Source: Methanomassiliicoccales archaeon LGM-RCC1
GTDB lineage: Archaea > Thermoplasmatota > Thermoplasmata > Methanomassiliicoccales > Methanomethylophilaceae
Direction: 5' to 3'
Assembly: GCA_030168575.1 (NCBI GenBank)
Contig: CP115555.1
Location: 62,001-126,000 of the forward strand
DNA length: 64,000 nucleotides
Shown here: piece by piece, positions 7,942 to 15,333 of the stretch
Layout: each line of letters starts with the position of its first letter
Position numbering within the stretch: the stretch's first letter is position 1
Notes under the pieces: model-generated
What the model saw: the letters and a program-made list of their open reading frames with translations, nothing else
Databases searched by the model: none
Told to the model about the DNA's origin: nothing
Program-made: the position numbers and the translations under genes

Positions 7942-8340
7942 ATTCTTGAATTCAGCACCCGTCTCGATGAGATGGATGATGTTGGCGTCGTCATCCTTTA
8001 TCGAACAGAATGTGCCGAACGGTCCGCGTTTGGGTTCCTGCACGAACACCACACCTTCGTCTATCAAACGCCTGCGGGTGTTGTATGGAGAATCGACTCC
8101 GAAGTACAGGCCGGTATCGATGCCGGTTGCATCGGACCTCTTGAGAATGATCCTGCAGTTGCCTCTGACAAGGAACGCCTGATCATCATCTTTCGAGAGC
8201 AACTCCATAGAAAGTATGTCTACATAGAAACCCACGGCCCTTGAGATGTCCTTCGCCGGTATCGTGCATACGTGGATCGATTCCGGCAGACCTTCCACCG
8301 TGTACTCGAAATTAGCTCCGTGCGGATCCCCTAAAGGCAT
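7939..8340 (-). CDS. VOC superfamily (glyoxalase/bleomycin resistance-like) protein
   Basis: A 133-residue single VOC domain: ESIHVCTIPAKDISRAVGFYVDIL opens the first beta-alpha-beta-beta-beta unit (split here as ESIHVCTI and GFYVDILSMEL), and DDANIIHLIETG closes the second. Such proteins bind a divalent metal and act as isomerases, dioxygenases or binding proteins; the substrate cannot be told. The start at 8340 is chosen because a TATA box at 8363-8370 (minus) puts the transcription start at or next to this ATG, giving a leaderless message. The ATG at 8403 would add 21 residues of unlikely sequence. Confidence 0.75.
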   Translation of the reverse strand: MPLGDPHGANFEYTVEGLPESIHVCTIPAKDISRAVGFYVDILSMELLSKDDDQAFLVRGNCRIILKRSDATGIDTGLYFGVDSPYNTRRRLIDEGVVFVQEPKRGPFGTFCSIKDDDANIIHLIETGAEFKN

Positions 8341-8362
8341 GCAACGAGCATCGGGGAATACG

Positions 8363-8370
8363 GTTATAAA
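8363..8370 (-). promoter_or_regulatory. TATA box of the VOC gene
   Basis: TTTATAAC on the minus strand, about 25 bases before the ATG at 8340. Confidence 0.45.
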
Positions 8371-8418
8371 CGCTCTCAGCCGGGGATGCTGGATGGCAGA
8401 CATCGCTTACCCCCAAGA

Positions 8419-8428
8419 GTTATATATG
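8419..8428 (+). promoter_or_regulatory. TATA box of tRNA-Asp
   Basis: GTTATATATG, centred about 28 bases before the first base of the tRNA gene. Confidence 0.6.
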
Positions 8429-8451
8429 TGCCCATTATACACTGGAATGTT

Positions 8452-8524
8452 GCCCTGGTAGTGTAGCGGCCTATCATGAAGCCCTGTCGAGGCTTCGACA
8501 CGGATTCAAATTCCGTCCAGGGCG
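8452..8524 (+). tRNA. tRNA-Asp (anticodon GTC)
   Basis: A 73-base cloverleaf without encoded CCA. Acceptor stem GCCCTGG pairs with CCAGGGC, discriminator G. Anticodon stem AAGCC/GGCTT encloses loop CTGTCGA, so the anticodon is GTC. T stem ACGGA/TCCGT encloses TTCAAAT. The D arm (GTG...CAT) is the short form usual in archaeal tRNA-Asp. No intron. Confidence 0.95.
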
Positions 8525-8584
8525 CTCATCTTCTATTACATCAAAAATTCCATCGTTCTGAAGCAGTTATCCATACGATTTGTT

Positions 8585-8602
8585 TCGTGGGGCTCCCCAC
8601 GA
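8585..8602 (-). terminator. Terminator of the metal-chelate ABC operon
   Basis: Perfect 8-bp stem TCGTGGGG (8585-8592) / CCCCACGA (8595-8602) with a 2-base spacer, 22 bases past the ABC ATPase stop on the minus strand. Confidence 0.6.
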
Positions 8603-8624
8603 TCATTAGAATCGGGTGAAGGGA

Positions 8625-9413
8625 TTACCTTCTCTTCACCGAACCGTGCAGGAACACCGTGTTCTCGTTGGTCTTGTCATCGAACACCAGTTCCGCATCT
8701 ACTCCGAACACGTCGGCCATGTTCTCGGGGGTGAGGACCTCCTCCGGCGTGCCTATCGCCAAGATCGTGTGGTCCTTGATCAGGAGGACACGGTCGCAGT
8801 ACCTTGCGACCATCCCCAGATCGTGGGACACGATGACGACCGTGAGCCCGTCATTCCTCGAAAGGTCCCTGACGAGGTCCAGCACATCGAACTGGGTGTT
8901 GATATCCAGGTGCAGAGTCGGTTCATCCATCAGAAGGATCTGCGGGGTCTGGGCGAGGGCTCTTGCGATGATCACCCTCTGCCTCTCCCCTCCGCTCATG
9001 ACGTTGATGTGCCTATCGGCGAAATCGGACAGGCCCACGCGCTCCAGGGCCGCATCCACGATGGTCTCGTCGCTGGTCGACATCCCCTCCATGAGCCCTT
9101 GGAACGGCATTCTGCCCATGGAAACGATGTCCCTGACCGTGAACGAGAACCTGACCTCGTTGGTCTGCGGGACCACGGCCACCTTCTTCGCGATGTCCTT
9201 CTTGGAGATGTCCTCTAGATCCTCGCCGTCCAGCAGGACGCATCCAGTCTGCGGCGACAGGTTCTTGTTTAGGTTCTTGAGCAGAGTGGTCTTCCCGCAG
9301 CCGTTCGGCCCGAGGATCCCGATGATCTCCCCCTCCCTGACCTGGAGGTCCACATCCTCAAGGACCGGCCGCTTGGAGTACGTGTACGACAGCCCTCTGG
9401 TCTCCAGCGTCAA
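8625..9413 (-). CDS. Iron/cobalamin-type ABC importer ATP-binding protein
   Basis: A 262-residue FecE/BtuD-family ATPase with Walker A GPNGCGKTT, signature MSGGERQRV, Walker B ILLMDEPT and the H-loop in IVSHD. The start is a TTG at 9413 that overlaps the permease stop (TTGA); GGAGGTG lies 9 bases upstream, and the protein then begins MTLETRGLSYTY as in the family. A longer reading frame upstream is only read-through inside the permease gene. It works with the permease and the anchored binding protein upstream to import an iron chelate, heme or corrinoid; which one is not decidable from sequence. Confidence 0.88.
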   Translation of the reverse strand: MTLETRGLSYTYSKRPVLEDVDLQVREGEIIGILGPNGCGKTTLLKNLNKNLSPQTGCVLLDGEDLEDISKKDIAKKVAVVPQTNEVRFSFTVRDIVSMGRMPFQGLMEGMSTSDETIVDAALERVGLSDFADRHINVMSGGERQRVIIARALAQTPQILLMDEPTLHLDINTQFDVLDLVRDLSRNDGLTVVIVSHDLGMVARYCDRVLLIKDHTILAIGTPEEVLTPENMADVFGVDAELVFDDKTNENTVFLHGSVKRR

Positions 9414-10444
9414 TTCCAGCCCACCTCCTTCTTCCTCCTGATGAGCAGGTAGATGAACAATGGAGCTCCGATCAGCGATGTGACCACTCCGATAGGCAGC
9501 GTGCCGTAATACGGCGCTATGACGTGAGTCAGATAGTCGCATATCAAAATGAAGCATGATCCGGCAACCATCGCCAGAGGCATGATGACCCTGTTGTCCG
9601 GGCCCAGCAGGATCCTTAGGATGTGCGGGATCACCAGACCTATGAATCCTATGACACCGACGAACGACACCGCTGCCGCGACGACCACCGTCGTCAGTAT
9701 GAGGATGAACAGCCTGGTCTTCCTGACGTCGACCCCCAGGTCCATGGCGTGGGCGTCCCCGAGCATGAGGACGTTCAGGTTCTTGGCCTGCGTTATCAGC
9801 AATGCAGATGCGACCGTGATGATCGGTGCAGCGAAGGCTATCTCGCCCCAGTCGGCGTTGCCAAGGTTACCCATGGACCAGAACACTATGCCCTCCAGCT
9901 TCTCGCCGGAGATGAACGTGAGGAAAGACACCAGTGCTGAAAGCAACGCCGAGACGGCCACTCCCGATAGGATGAGCGTCTCGGTCCTGACCACGTTCCC
10001 GGTGCGGGCCATGGTGTACACCAGGGCCATCGTGAGGAAACATGTGACGAATGCGAGCACAGGGGTAGTTATGGCGACCGGTATGAACGGTATGACGAAG
10101 AGCATGCTGATCGCGGCCCCGAGAGATGCTCCCGAGGACAGACCGAGGATGTAGGGTGATGCGAGGGGGTTCTTGAACACCGCCTGCATGGCCGCTCCCG
10201 TGACCGCAAGTCCGGCACCCACGAAGATGCCTATGACCACCCTGGGTGCGTTGATGCCCAATATGATGATGTTCTGGGACCAGGTTCCCTTTCCCATAAG
10301 GGTGTCTATGACTTCCTGGAAGGTGTATGAGTTGCCCTCCGAGACCCAAGACAGGTCGAGGAGCACACAGAAAACGGTAAGGGCCAGGGTCGCCACCAAA
10401 GTGATGGCGAACCCTTTGGTCCTGAATAGTTTGGTCCCGTTCAT
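9410..10444 (-). CDS. FecCD/BtuC-family ABC permease
   Basis: A 344-residue polytopic protein with about ten membrane segments. Family motifs are present: GAxLAVTGAAMQAVFKNPLA, the GLSSGASLGA segment, and VGVIGFIGLVIPHILR near the C-terminus, the coupling-helix region that meets the ATPase. (Motifs are quoted in part.) Its ATG overlaps the stop of the binding-protein gene by one base and its stop overlaps the TTG of the ATPase, so the three genes are one translationally coupled operon. Confidence 0.92.
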   Translation of the reverse strand: MNGTKLFRTKGFAITLVATLALTVFCVLLDLSWVSEGNSYTFQEVIDTLMGKGTWSQNIIILGINAPRVVIGIFVGAGLAVTGAAMQAVFKNPLASPYILGLSSGASLGAAISMLFVIPFIPVAITTPVLAFVTCFLTMALVYTMARTGNVVRTETLILSGVAVSALLSALVSFLTFISGEKLEGIVFWSMGNLGNADWGEIAFAAPIITVASALLITQAKNLNVLMLGDAHAMDLGVDVRKTRLFILILTTVVVAAAVSFVGVIGFIGLVIPHILRILLGPDNRVIMPLAMVAGSCFILICDYLTHVIAPYYGTLPIGVVTSLIGAPLFIYLLIRRKKEVGWN

Positions 10445-11568
10445 CAGTCATTCCTCTTCGAGGCCTTACCTGAGGACCTCATGAAGAAGAATGCGACAGC
10501 CAGTATAATAACGACCGCTACAGCACCGGCGATTATGTACATCATCGTGGTGTCGGTGGAGCCTCCGGCCTCGGGGACGTCACCGCTGAACAGATCGGGG
10601 TACATGGCGCAGGCCATGGTCCAGACGCCCGTGGCGCTCTCGATGGAGAAGTTGTTCCATATGCCGTCCAATGCGATGATCTTCTGATCGTTGCCGAATA
10701 TTCCCCTGAGGTAGTTCATATGGTCCTGGCTGTCGGCGATCTGACTGTCGGCGAAGATCATGACGTCGGGATAGTTCTCCTTCAACATGGGGAGACTTAC
10801 CTCTATCGTGCTAGCACTCTTGGAATCGTCCTTGGTGACGACCTTTCCGCCGGCGGTCTCAATCATTATCGTCGTGATGGAGCTCGTATTACCGACCTTG
10901 TATACGCCGCTCGAGTAGGTGATGTAGAATGCCTCCTTCGGGGCCTTGTTCACCTTGGACAGCGTCTCGGAGATCGTGTCCGCCACGAGGCTCATCCTCT
11001 TGGCGTTGTCGTCCACCTTGCCGTTGCATACCATGGAGATCGTCTCCACGAATGCGATGATGTCGTCGTAGGTCTTCACGCTGCTGTCCCAATAGAGGAC
11101 GTTCTTGAACCCGTAGGTGTCCAGGAAGGCGAGGTTTGCCTTGTACGACGGGGAGACGATGGCTATGACGACATCCTTATCCTTGTCGAACTTGCCCTTG
11201 GTGGGTTCGGCGGCATCGACGATGTCCGTCTCCAGCTGGGCCTTTCCGCTGCTGTAGATGTTACCGTTGGCGGCGATCCTGCCCTCCTCGATGTATGCCC
11301 TGAGCTTGTCGAAGACGGAGCTGGCATTGGTCTTCGAGTAGGAATCACACACCACAATCTTGTCGAGTGCGCCCACTCCGATGGCTGTAGCGGTGGCGCC
11401 GACGCCTATGGTCATTATGTGGTCGACGGGGCCGTCGAACGTGAATTCCGTCCCCTCTCCGTCCTTGACTGTGAACGCCGCATCCGAATCCTCGCCAGAT
11501 AACACTATGGATACGGATGCGAAAATCATAATGGCCACCATGGCCAGAGCTGTTAATTTGGTGTTCAT
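10444..11568 (-). CDS. Membrane-anchored metal-chelate ABC substrate-binding protein
   Basis: A 374-residue periplasmic-binding-protein-like lipoprotein relative. It has an N-terminal signal helix (MNTKLTALAMVAIMIFASVS), a likely cleavage or anchor zone at GEDSDAAF, the binding fold, and a C-terminal membrane helix (IIAGAVAVVIILAVAFFFM) followed by basic residues. A tether at the C-terminus is common in archaeal binding proteins, which lack a periplasm. The start at 11568 is chosen because the signal peptide begins there; an ATG 63 bases upstream gives a poor N-terminus. First gene of the importer operon. Confidence 0.85.
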   Translation of the reverse strand: MNTKLTALAMVAIMIFASVSIVLSGEDSDAAFTVKDGEGTEFTFDGPVDHIMTIGVGATATAIGVGALDKIVVCDSYSKTNASSVFDKLRAYIEEGRIAANGNIYSSGKAQLETDIVDAAEPTKGKFDKDKDVVIAIVSPSYKANLAFLDTYGFKNVLYWDSSVKTYDDIIAFVETISMVCNGKVDDNAKRMSLVADTISETLSKVNKAPKEAFYITYSSGVYKVGNTSSITTIMIETAGGKVVTKDDSKSASTIEVSLPMLKENYPDVMIFADSQIADSQDHMNYLRGIFGNDQKIIALDGIWNNFSIESATGVWTMACAMYPDLFSGDVPEAGGSTDTTMMYIIAGAVAVVIILAVAFFFMRSSGKASKRND

Positions 11569-11596
11569 AATATCACTTATTGGAGGAAAAATATTA

Positions 11597-11621
11597 CAAG
11601 TTAATAATACTATTGAACTTG
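11597..11621 (-). promoter_or_regulatory. Operator-like inverted repeat before the metal importer
   Basis: CAAGTT (11597-11602) and AACTTG (11616-11621) with a 13-base AT-rich spacer; the near-match continues inward (AATA / TATT). It lies 29 bases before the binding-protein ATG, in the promoter zone, and may be a metal-responsive repressor site. Inference. Confidence 0.45.
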
Positions 11622-11635
11622 AAAGTAACACCCAT

Positions 11636-11657
11636 ATGCGATATTGATAAATCGCAT
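11636..11657 (+). promoter_or_regulatory. Inverted repeat over the panD promoter
   Basis: ATGCGAT (11636-11642), 8-base spacer containing the TATA-like ATTGATAA, then ATCGCAT (11651-11657). The ATG of panD is 18 bases further on. A protein bound here would block TATA access. Confidence 0.4.
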
Positions 11658-11674
11658 CAGATTATCGAGGTATC

Positions 11675-12022
11675 ATGCGTTGGATGCTCCGCAGCAAGAT
11701 TCACAGGGCGACAGTCACCGAGACCCGTCTAGATTATGAGGGGAGCATCACCATCGACGAGGACCTTGTTGAGAAGTCTGGGATGTGGAGCGGGGAGAAG
11801 GTTCTGGTCGCCAACGTCAACAACGGCAACCGCTTCGAGACCTATGTCATCCCCGGAAAGAGAGGATCGGGCATCATCGCCATCAACGGCGCCTCAGCCC
11901 ATCTGTGCAAGGAAGGGGACAAGGTCATCATCATGGGATTCGAGCTCACCGATGAGCCCATCGGGGCGTATGTGCTCCTGGTCGATGATTCGAACAAGAT
12001 CTCAAGGGAACTGTTGTACTGA
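11675..12022 (+). CDS. panD: Aspartate 1-decarboxylase (pyruvoyl-dependent, bacterial type)
   Basis: A 115-residue PanD proenzyme. RSKIHRATVT at the N-terminus and YEGSITID with the self-cleaving Gly23-Ser24 bond are diagnostic; Ser24 becomes the pyruvoyl group. It makes beta-alanine from aspartate for pantothenate and coenzyme A. Archaea normally use a PLP-dependent aspartate decarboxylase for this, so the bacterial type suggests transfer. Its stop overlaps the ATG of the RNase H gene by one base. Confidence 0.93.
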   Translation: MRWMLRSKIHRATVTETRLDYEGSITIDEDLVEKSGMWSGEKVLVANVNNGNRFETYVIPGKRGSGIIAINGASAHLCKEGDKVIIMGFELTDEPIGAYVLLVDDSNKISRELLY

Positions 12023-12498
12023 TGTTCACTTTTTATTCCGACGGGGGGTCCAGGGGAAATCCCGGGAAATCCGCTTACGCGATAGTGGTAGTCGAGGACG
12101 GGGAGGTCATCCATGAGCATTCGGAATACCTCGGCATCCATACCAACAACTATGCGGAATACCGCGGGCTGATAGCGGGGATTGCCAAGGTGCTCGAGTA
12201 CAAAGGCACCGATGCGGAGTTCGTGATGGACTCCGAACTGGTCATCAAGCAGATGACCGGGAAGTACAAGGTCAAGAACCCGGATATGAAGGGCCTCTAC
12301 GAAGACGCCAGGGCCCTTTGCTCAATGATACCGAATGTGAGATTCCGCAACGTCCGCAGGTCACAGGAACTTATCCCTAGAGCAGATATTCTCTTGAACG
12401 AAGAGCTGGACAGGCACCGATCACTGGATGCTCGATACGAGCTCCGAGATCTTCACCAGTTTCTGCTCTCCGGTTGCCATGTCCCTGAGGGTGACTGA
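12022..12498 (+). CDS. rnhA: Ribonuclease H (type HI fold)
   Basis: A 158-residue RNase H. Catalytic residues are Asp7 (SDGGSRGNPG), Glu46 (NNYAEYRGL), Asp70 (VMDSELV) and Asp122 (PRADILLNE). It removes RNA from RNA-DNA hybrids. The usual domain ends near residue 130; residues 134-158 are encoded by DNA that also encodes, on the other strand, the last 26 codons of hisS including its stop. This tail has no family counterpart that I recognise. Coupled to panD. Confidence 0.88.
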   Translation: MFTFYSDGGSRGNPGKSAYAIVVVEDGEVIHEHSEYLGIHTNNYAEYRGLIAGIAKVLEYKGTDAEFVMDSELVIKQMTGKYKVKNPDMKGLYEDARALCSMIPNVRFRNVRRSQELIPRADILLNEELDRHRSLDARYELRDLHQFLLSGCHVPEGD

Positions 12499-13665
12499 AT
12501 CCTCTTCGAGTTCCTTGGCACCGATGATGACGGCATACTTGGCCCTTACATCTGACGCATACTTCAACGCCTTGCCCATCTTACGGCCCATGATGTCTAT
12601 GTCGGACGGAATACCTGCTGCACGGAGCATCGCCACGATCTCGGCCGATTTGATCCTGACCTCATCGGAGACGGGGACGACGTAAGCGCTTATGCCTTTG
12701 GGCTCATAGACCTGCCCCTCCTTCTCGATGGCCAGAAGGATCCTGTCGAATCCGATGGCGAATCCGGTGGAGAATACCTTCTCTCCTCCGAACAGCTCTG
12801 AGAGCGTGTACGAGCCTCCTCCGCAGATCTGCTTCTCCGCTCCGAGAGCTGGAGCCTCTGCTTCGAAGACCATTCCGGTGTAATAATCGAGTCCACGGAC
12901 CACTCCGAGATCGATATCGAAGTTGTCAACTCCCATGGCATGCATGTACGATGTGACCTGTCTCAGATAATCTCCAGCCTCTCCGGGGACCTTGGACAGG
13001 ACCTCGATTCCTCCGACCGTCTCAGTCAGCGTGAAGATGGAATCGATGACGTCGGATGCGACACCCATATCCTCGAGCAGAGGGCGGGCCTCGTCGTAAA
13101 GCTTCTTGTCCAGCTTCTGCAGGACCTCTGCCGTTCTCTCCTTGGGGACTCCGGCATCCGCTATTGCTTGCCTCAGAACTCCGATGTGTCCGATGTGTAT
13201 CTTGTAATCCTTCAGACCGAGCTGCTTGATCATGGCGGCTGCCATGCAGATGACCTCTGCATCGGTCTCGGGTGTAGCCGAACCAATGAGCTCAGCACCG
13301 AACTGGAAGAACTCCCTGTACCTTCCGCTCTGAGGCCTCTCGTACCTGAAGCACTGTCCGAAGTAGAATATCTTGATCGGTTTGGGGTCGTTGCTCATAC
13401 CGTTGACGAACATCCTGATCGCAGGAGCTGTCATCTCGGGACGGAGCGCTATGTCCCTGTCACCCTTGTCCTTGAAAGCATAGAGCTCCTTCAGAACATT
13501 GGGTCCCGACCTCAATATGAACAATTCAGCGTCTTCGAAAATGGGCGTCTCAATCTCCCTGAATCCGAAGGTCTGCGCAGTATGCCTGAGCCTGTTCTCA
13601 TAGAACCTGCGTTTCTCCATCTCATCCGGGAGGAAATCCCTAGTACCGCGCGGACACTGAATCAT
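12421..13665 (-). CDS. hisS: Histidyl-tRNA synthetase
   Basis: A 414-residue class II synthetase that charges tRNA-His. Motif 1 region RGTRDFLPDE, motif 2 with FRYERPQSGRYREFFQFG (HisRS-specific), HisA motif GLDYYTGMVFE, motif 3 GFAIGFDRIL and a C-terminal anticodon-binding domain. The ATG at 13665 is chosen because the family begins MIQxPRGTRDF and the TATA box TTTTATAC (13688-13694, minus) is centred about 26 bases upstream, giving a leaderless mRNA. Its 3' end overlaps the convergent RNase H gene by 78 bases. Confidence 0.95.
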   Translation of the reverse strand: MIQCPRGTRDFLPDEMEKRRFYENRLRHTAQTFGFREIETPIFEDAELFILRSGPNVLKELYAFKDKGDRDIALRPEMTAPAIRMFVNGMSNDPKPIKIFYFGQCFRYERPQSGRYREFFQFGAELIGSATPETDAEVICMAAAMIKQLGLKDYKIHIGHIGVLRQAIADAGVPKERTAEVLQKLDKKLYDEARPLLEDMGVASDVIDSIFTLTETVGGIEVLSKVPGEAGDYLRQVTSYMHAMGVDNFDIDLGVVRGLDYYTGMVFEAEAPALGAEKQICGGGSYTLSELFGGEKVFSTGFAIGFDRILLAIEKEGQVYEPKGISAYVVPVSDEVRIKSAEIVAMLRAAGIPSDIDIMGRKMGKALKYASDVRAKYAVIIGAKELEEDSVTLRDMATGEQKLVKISELVSSIQ

Positions 13666-13711
13666 GTTCCGAGCAACATCAGAGGAGTATAAAAGGACTA
13701 TAATCGAAAGA

Positions 13712-13732
13712 GGGGGCATGGCCCCCATGTTT
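13712..13732. terminator. Hairpin between stomatin gene and hisS
   Basis: GGGGGC (13712-13717), ATG, GCCCCC (13721-13726). It lies after the stomatin stop on the minus strand and ahead of the hisS promoter, so it separates the two units. Confidence 0.55.
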
Positions 13733-13733
13733 T

Positions 13734-14801
13734 TCAGATTTTGTCGTCAGGGAGGACATCGTCCTCCATCTTGGCGGCTTCGGCACTGGCCTTTGAAGAT
13801 TCTGCGGCGATATCCTCCATCGACGGGATGGGTCCGAGCACATCGTCGGGATCCCCGACCGCCTTGCGGATGGAATCCACATCAGAGACTTCCCTGTCAG
13901 GAACGTTCTTGGCGGTGCCCAGGTATTCGGATACGCCCTCGACAAGCTTGGTGACTTCCATGGGGAAGAATATCTTCGATGACTCTCCCTCTCCGACCTT
14001 CTGAAGGGTCTGCATGGAAAGCACGGACATGGCCTTGGAATCCATGGTTGCGGCTCCGACTGAGAGGATCCTCAGCTTCTGGGCCTCTCCCTGTCCCTCC
14101 AGGATGGTTGCCAGCCTCTTTCCCTCTGCCTCGAGGATCATGGACTGCCTCAGACCCTCTGCCTCGAGGATACGGGACCTCTTCTTTCCCTCGGCTTCCA
14201 GGATGGCCGCCCTCTTCTGTCCGTCCGCCTCGAGGATGGCTGCACGTCTCTTCCTCTCCGCCGAGGTCTGCTCCTCCATGGAGTCCTTGACCTTCCTAGC
14301 GGGGTTGACTTCCCTGATCTCGACGGCCTCGATCTTGACTCCCCACTTGTCGGTGTTCTCATCGAGGATGTCTCTGAGGCTGACGTTGATCTTCTCTCTC
14401 GAGGACAGGATCTCGTCGAGCTCCATGTCTCCGATGATGGACCTCAGGGTAGTCTGTGCCAGATTGACGGTTGCGAATCTGTAGTTGGAGACCTCGAAAT
14501 ATGCGTTCTTGGGATCGGTCACCTTGATGTAAATGACCGCATCTACCTCCACGGGGGAGTTGTCCTTCGTGATGACTTCCTGCTTGGGAACGTCCAGGAC
14601 CTCGGTACGGAGATCCATCTTGACGACCTCGTTGATAAGCGGGAATACCACATTCAGTCCCTGGTTCAGAACCCTGACGAACTTTCCGAGCCTCATATAG
14701 ATGGCTTGTTCGTAGGGCCTGACGATCTTGATTCCGCTCGATATTACGAGCACCACAGCGATGATCACCACCGCTGTCATGATCATTATCATCTCATCCA
14801 T
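13734..14801 (-). CDS. Stomatin/prohibitin-like SPFH protein
   Basis: A 355-residue membrane-anchored band-7 protein. One N-terminal membrane helix (residues 4-21) is followed by the SPFH core (RPYEQAIYMRLGKF, QTTLRSIIGDMELDEIL). Residues 187-241 are five tandem 11-residue units of the form xxILEAEGxxR, a long charged coiled coil for ring assembly. The C-terminal 80 residues are acidic and unlike other stomatins. SPFH proteins form large membrane rings that organise membrane proteases. It is preceded by an NfeD-type gene, its standard partner, nine bases upstream. Confidence 0.9.
   Translation of the reverse strand: MDEMIMIMTAVVIIAVVLVISSGIKIVRPYEQAIYMRLGKFVRVLNQGLNVVFPLINEVVKMDLRTEVLDVPKQEVITKDNSPVEVDAVIYIKVTDPKNAYFEVSNYRFATVNLAQTTLRSIIGDMELDEILSSREKINVSLRDILDENTDKWGVKIEAVEIREVNPARKVKDSMEEQTSAERKRRAAILEADGQKRAAILEAEGKKRSRILEAEGLRQSMILEAEGKRLATILEGQGEAQKLRILSVGAATMDSKAMSVLSMQTLQKVGEGESSKIFFPMEVTKLVEGVSEYLGTAKNVPDREVSDVDSIRKAVGDPDDVLGPIPSMEDIAAESSKASAEAAKMEDDVLPDDKI
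14079..14243 (-). repeat. Five tandem 33-bp coding repeats
   Basis: Within the stomatin gene, five in-frame units each encode 11 residues with an ILEA/EGxxG core: AAILEADGQKR, AAILEAEGKKR, SRILEAEGLRQ, SMILEAEGKRL, ATILEGQGEAQ. Confidence 0.8.
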
Positions 14802-14810
14802 TTGAACACC

Positions 14811-15254
14811 TCATGCTCTGCGGACGTGGACATGCACGCCTTCGCTACTCTCGACTACTACTTCCGTTCCTTCCTCGATGGGCTCGTCGGATGTCGCTGA
14901 CCAGAGATCGCCGCTGATCCTGACCTTGCCCTTCATATTTCCCATCTCCGTGGCCACCGTGACCACTCCCGTCTTACCGACCAGAGATTCCGCAACCGTT
15001 GTCGACGGAGGCTCCGGTTTCGCCAGGTATTGGTAAGCCTTGAGCGTGATCAGAGTCACGGGTATTGCTACGACCAATGCGATCACGGGAGACCAGATGC
15101 TCATCAGGATGTCCGGCCAGAAGAGACCGACCACACCGAGGACCAACAGGACCACTCCCGGGATCACGCAGAAGCCGCCTGGTGCGAACACCTCATACAC
15201 GAGGAACGCTGCACCTGCGATCAGTATTATGCAGGATATCATGAACGGATCCAT
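14811..15254 (-). CDS. NfeD-like membrane protein
   Basis: A 147-residue short NfeD protein with two or three membrane helices in residues 5-80 and a C-terminal OB-fold domain (LVGKTGVVTVATEMGNMKGKV...GDLWSATSDEPIEEGTEV, typical of the NfeD C-terminal domain). It lacks the N-terminal ClpP-like protease of long NfeD forms. NfeD and stomatin are encoded together in most genomes and act as one membrane complex. Quoted motif is in two parts. Confidence 0.85.
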   Translation of the reverse strand: MDPFMISCIILIAGAAFLVYEVFAPGGFCVIPGVVLLVLGVVGLFWPDILMSIWSPVIALVVAIPVTLITLKAYQYLAKPEPPSTTVAESLVGKTGVVTVATEMGNMKGKVRISGDLWSATSDEPIEEGTEVVVESSEGVHVHVRRA

Positions 15255-15292
15255 GGTTCCGTATCAGCATGAGCATAGATTAACCTATTTCT

Positions 15293-15309
15293 GATAATCA
15301 AAGATTATC
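15293..15309. promoter_or_regulatory. AT-rich inverted repeat before nfeD
   Basis: GATAATC (15293-15299), AAA, GATTATC (15303-15309): a perfect 7-bp-arm repeat between the ABC exporter stop and nfeD. It could be an operator about 40 bases ahead of nfeD or a weak terminator for the exporter operon. Confidence 0.35.
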
Positions 15310-15333
15310 GAGTACAGTTGAATCGGAAGCCTA

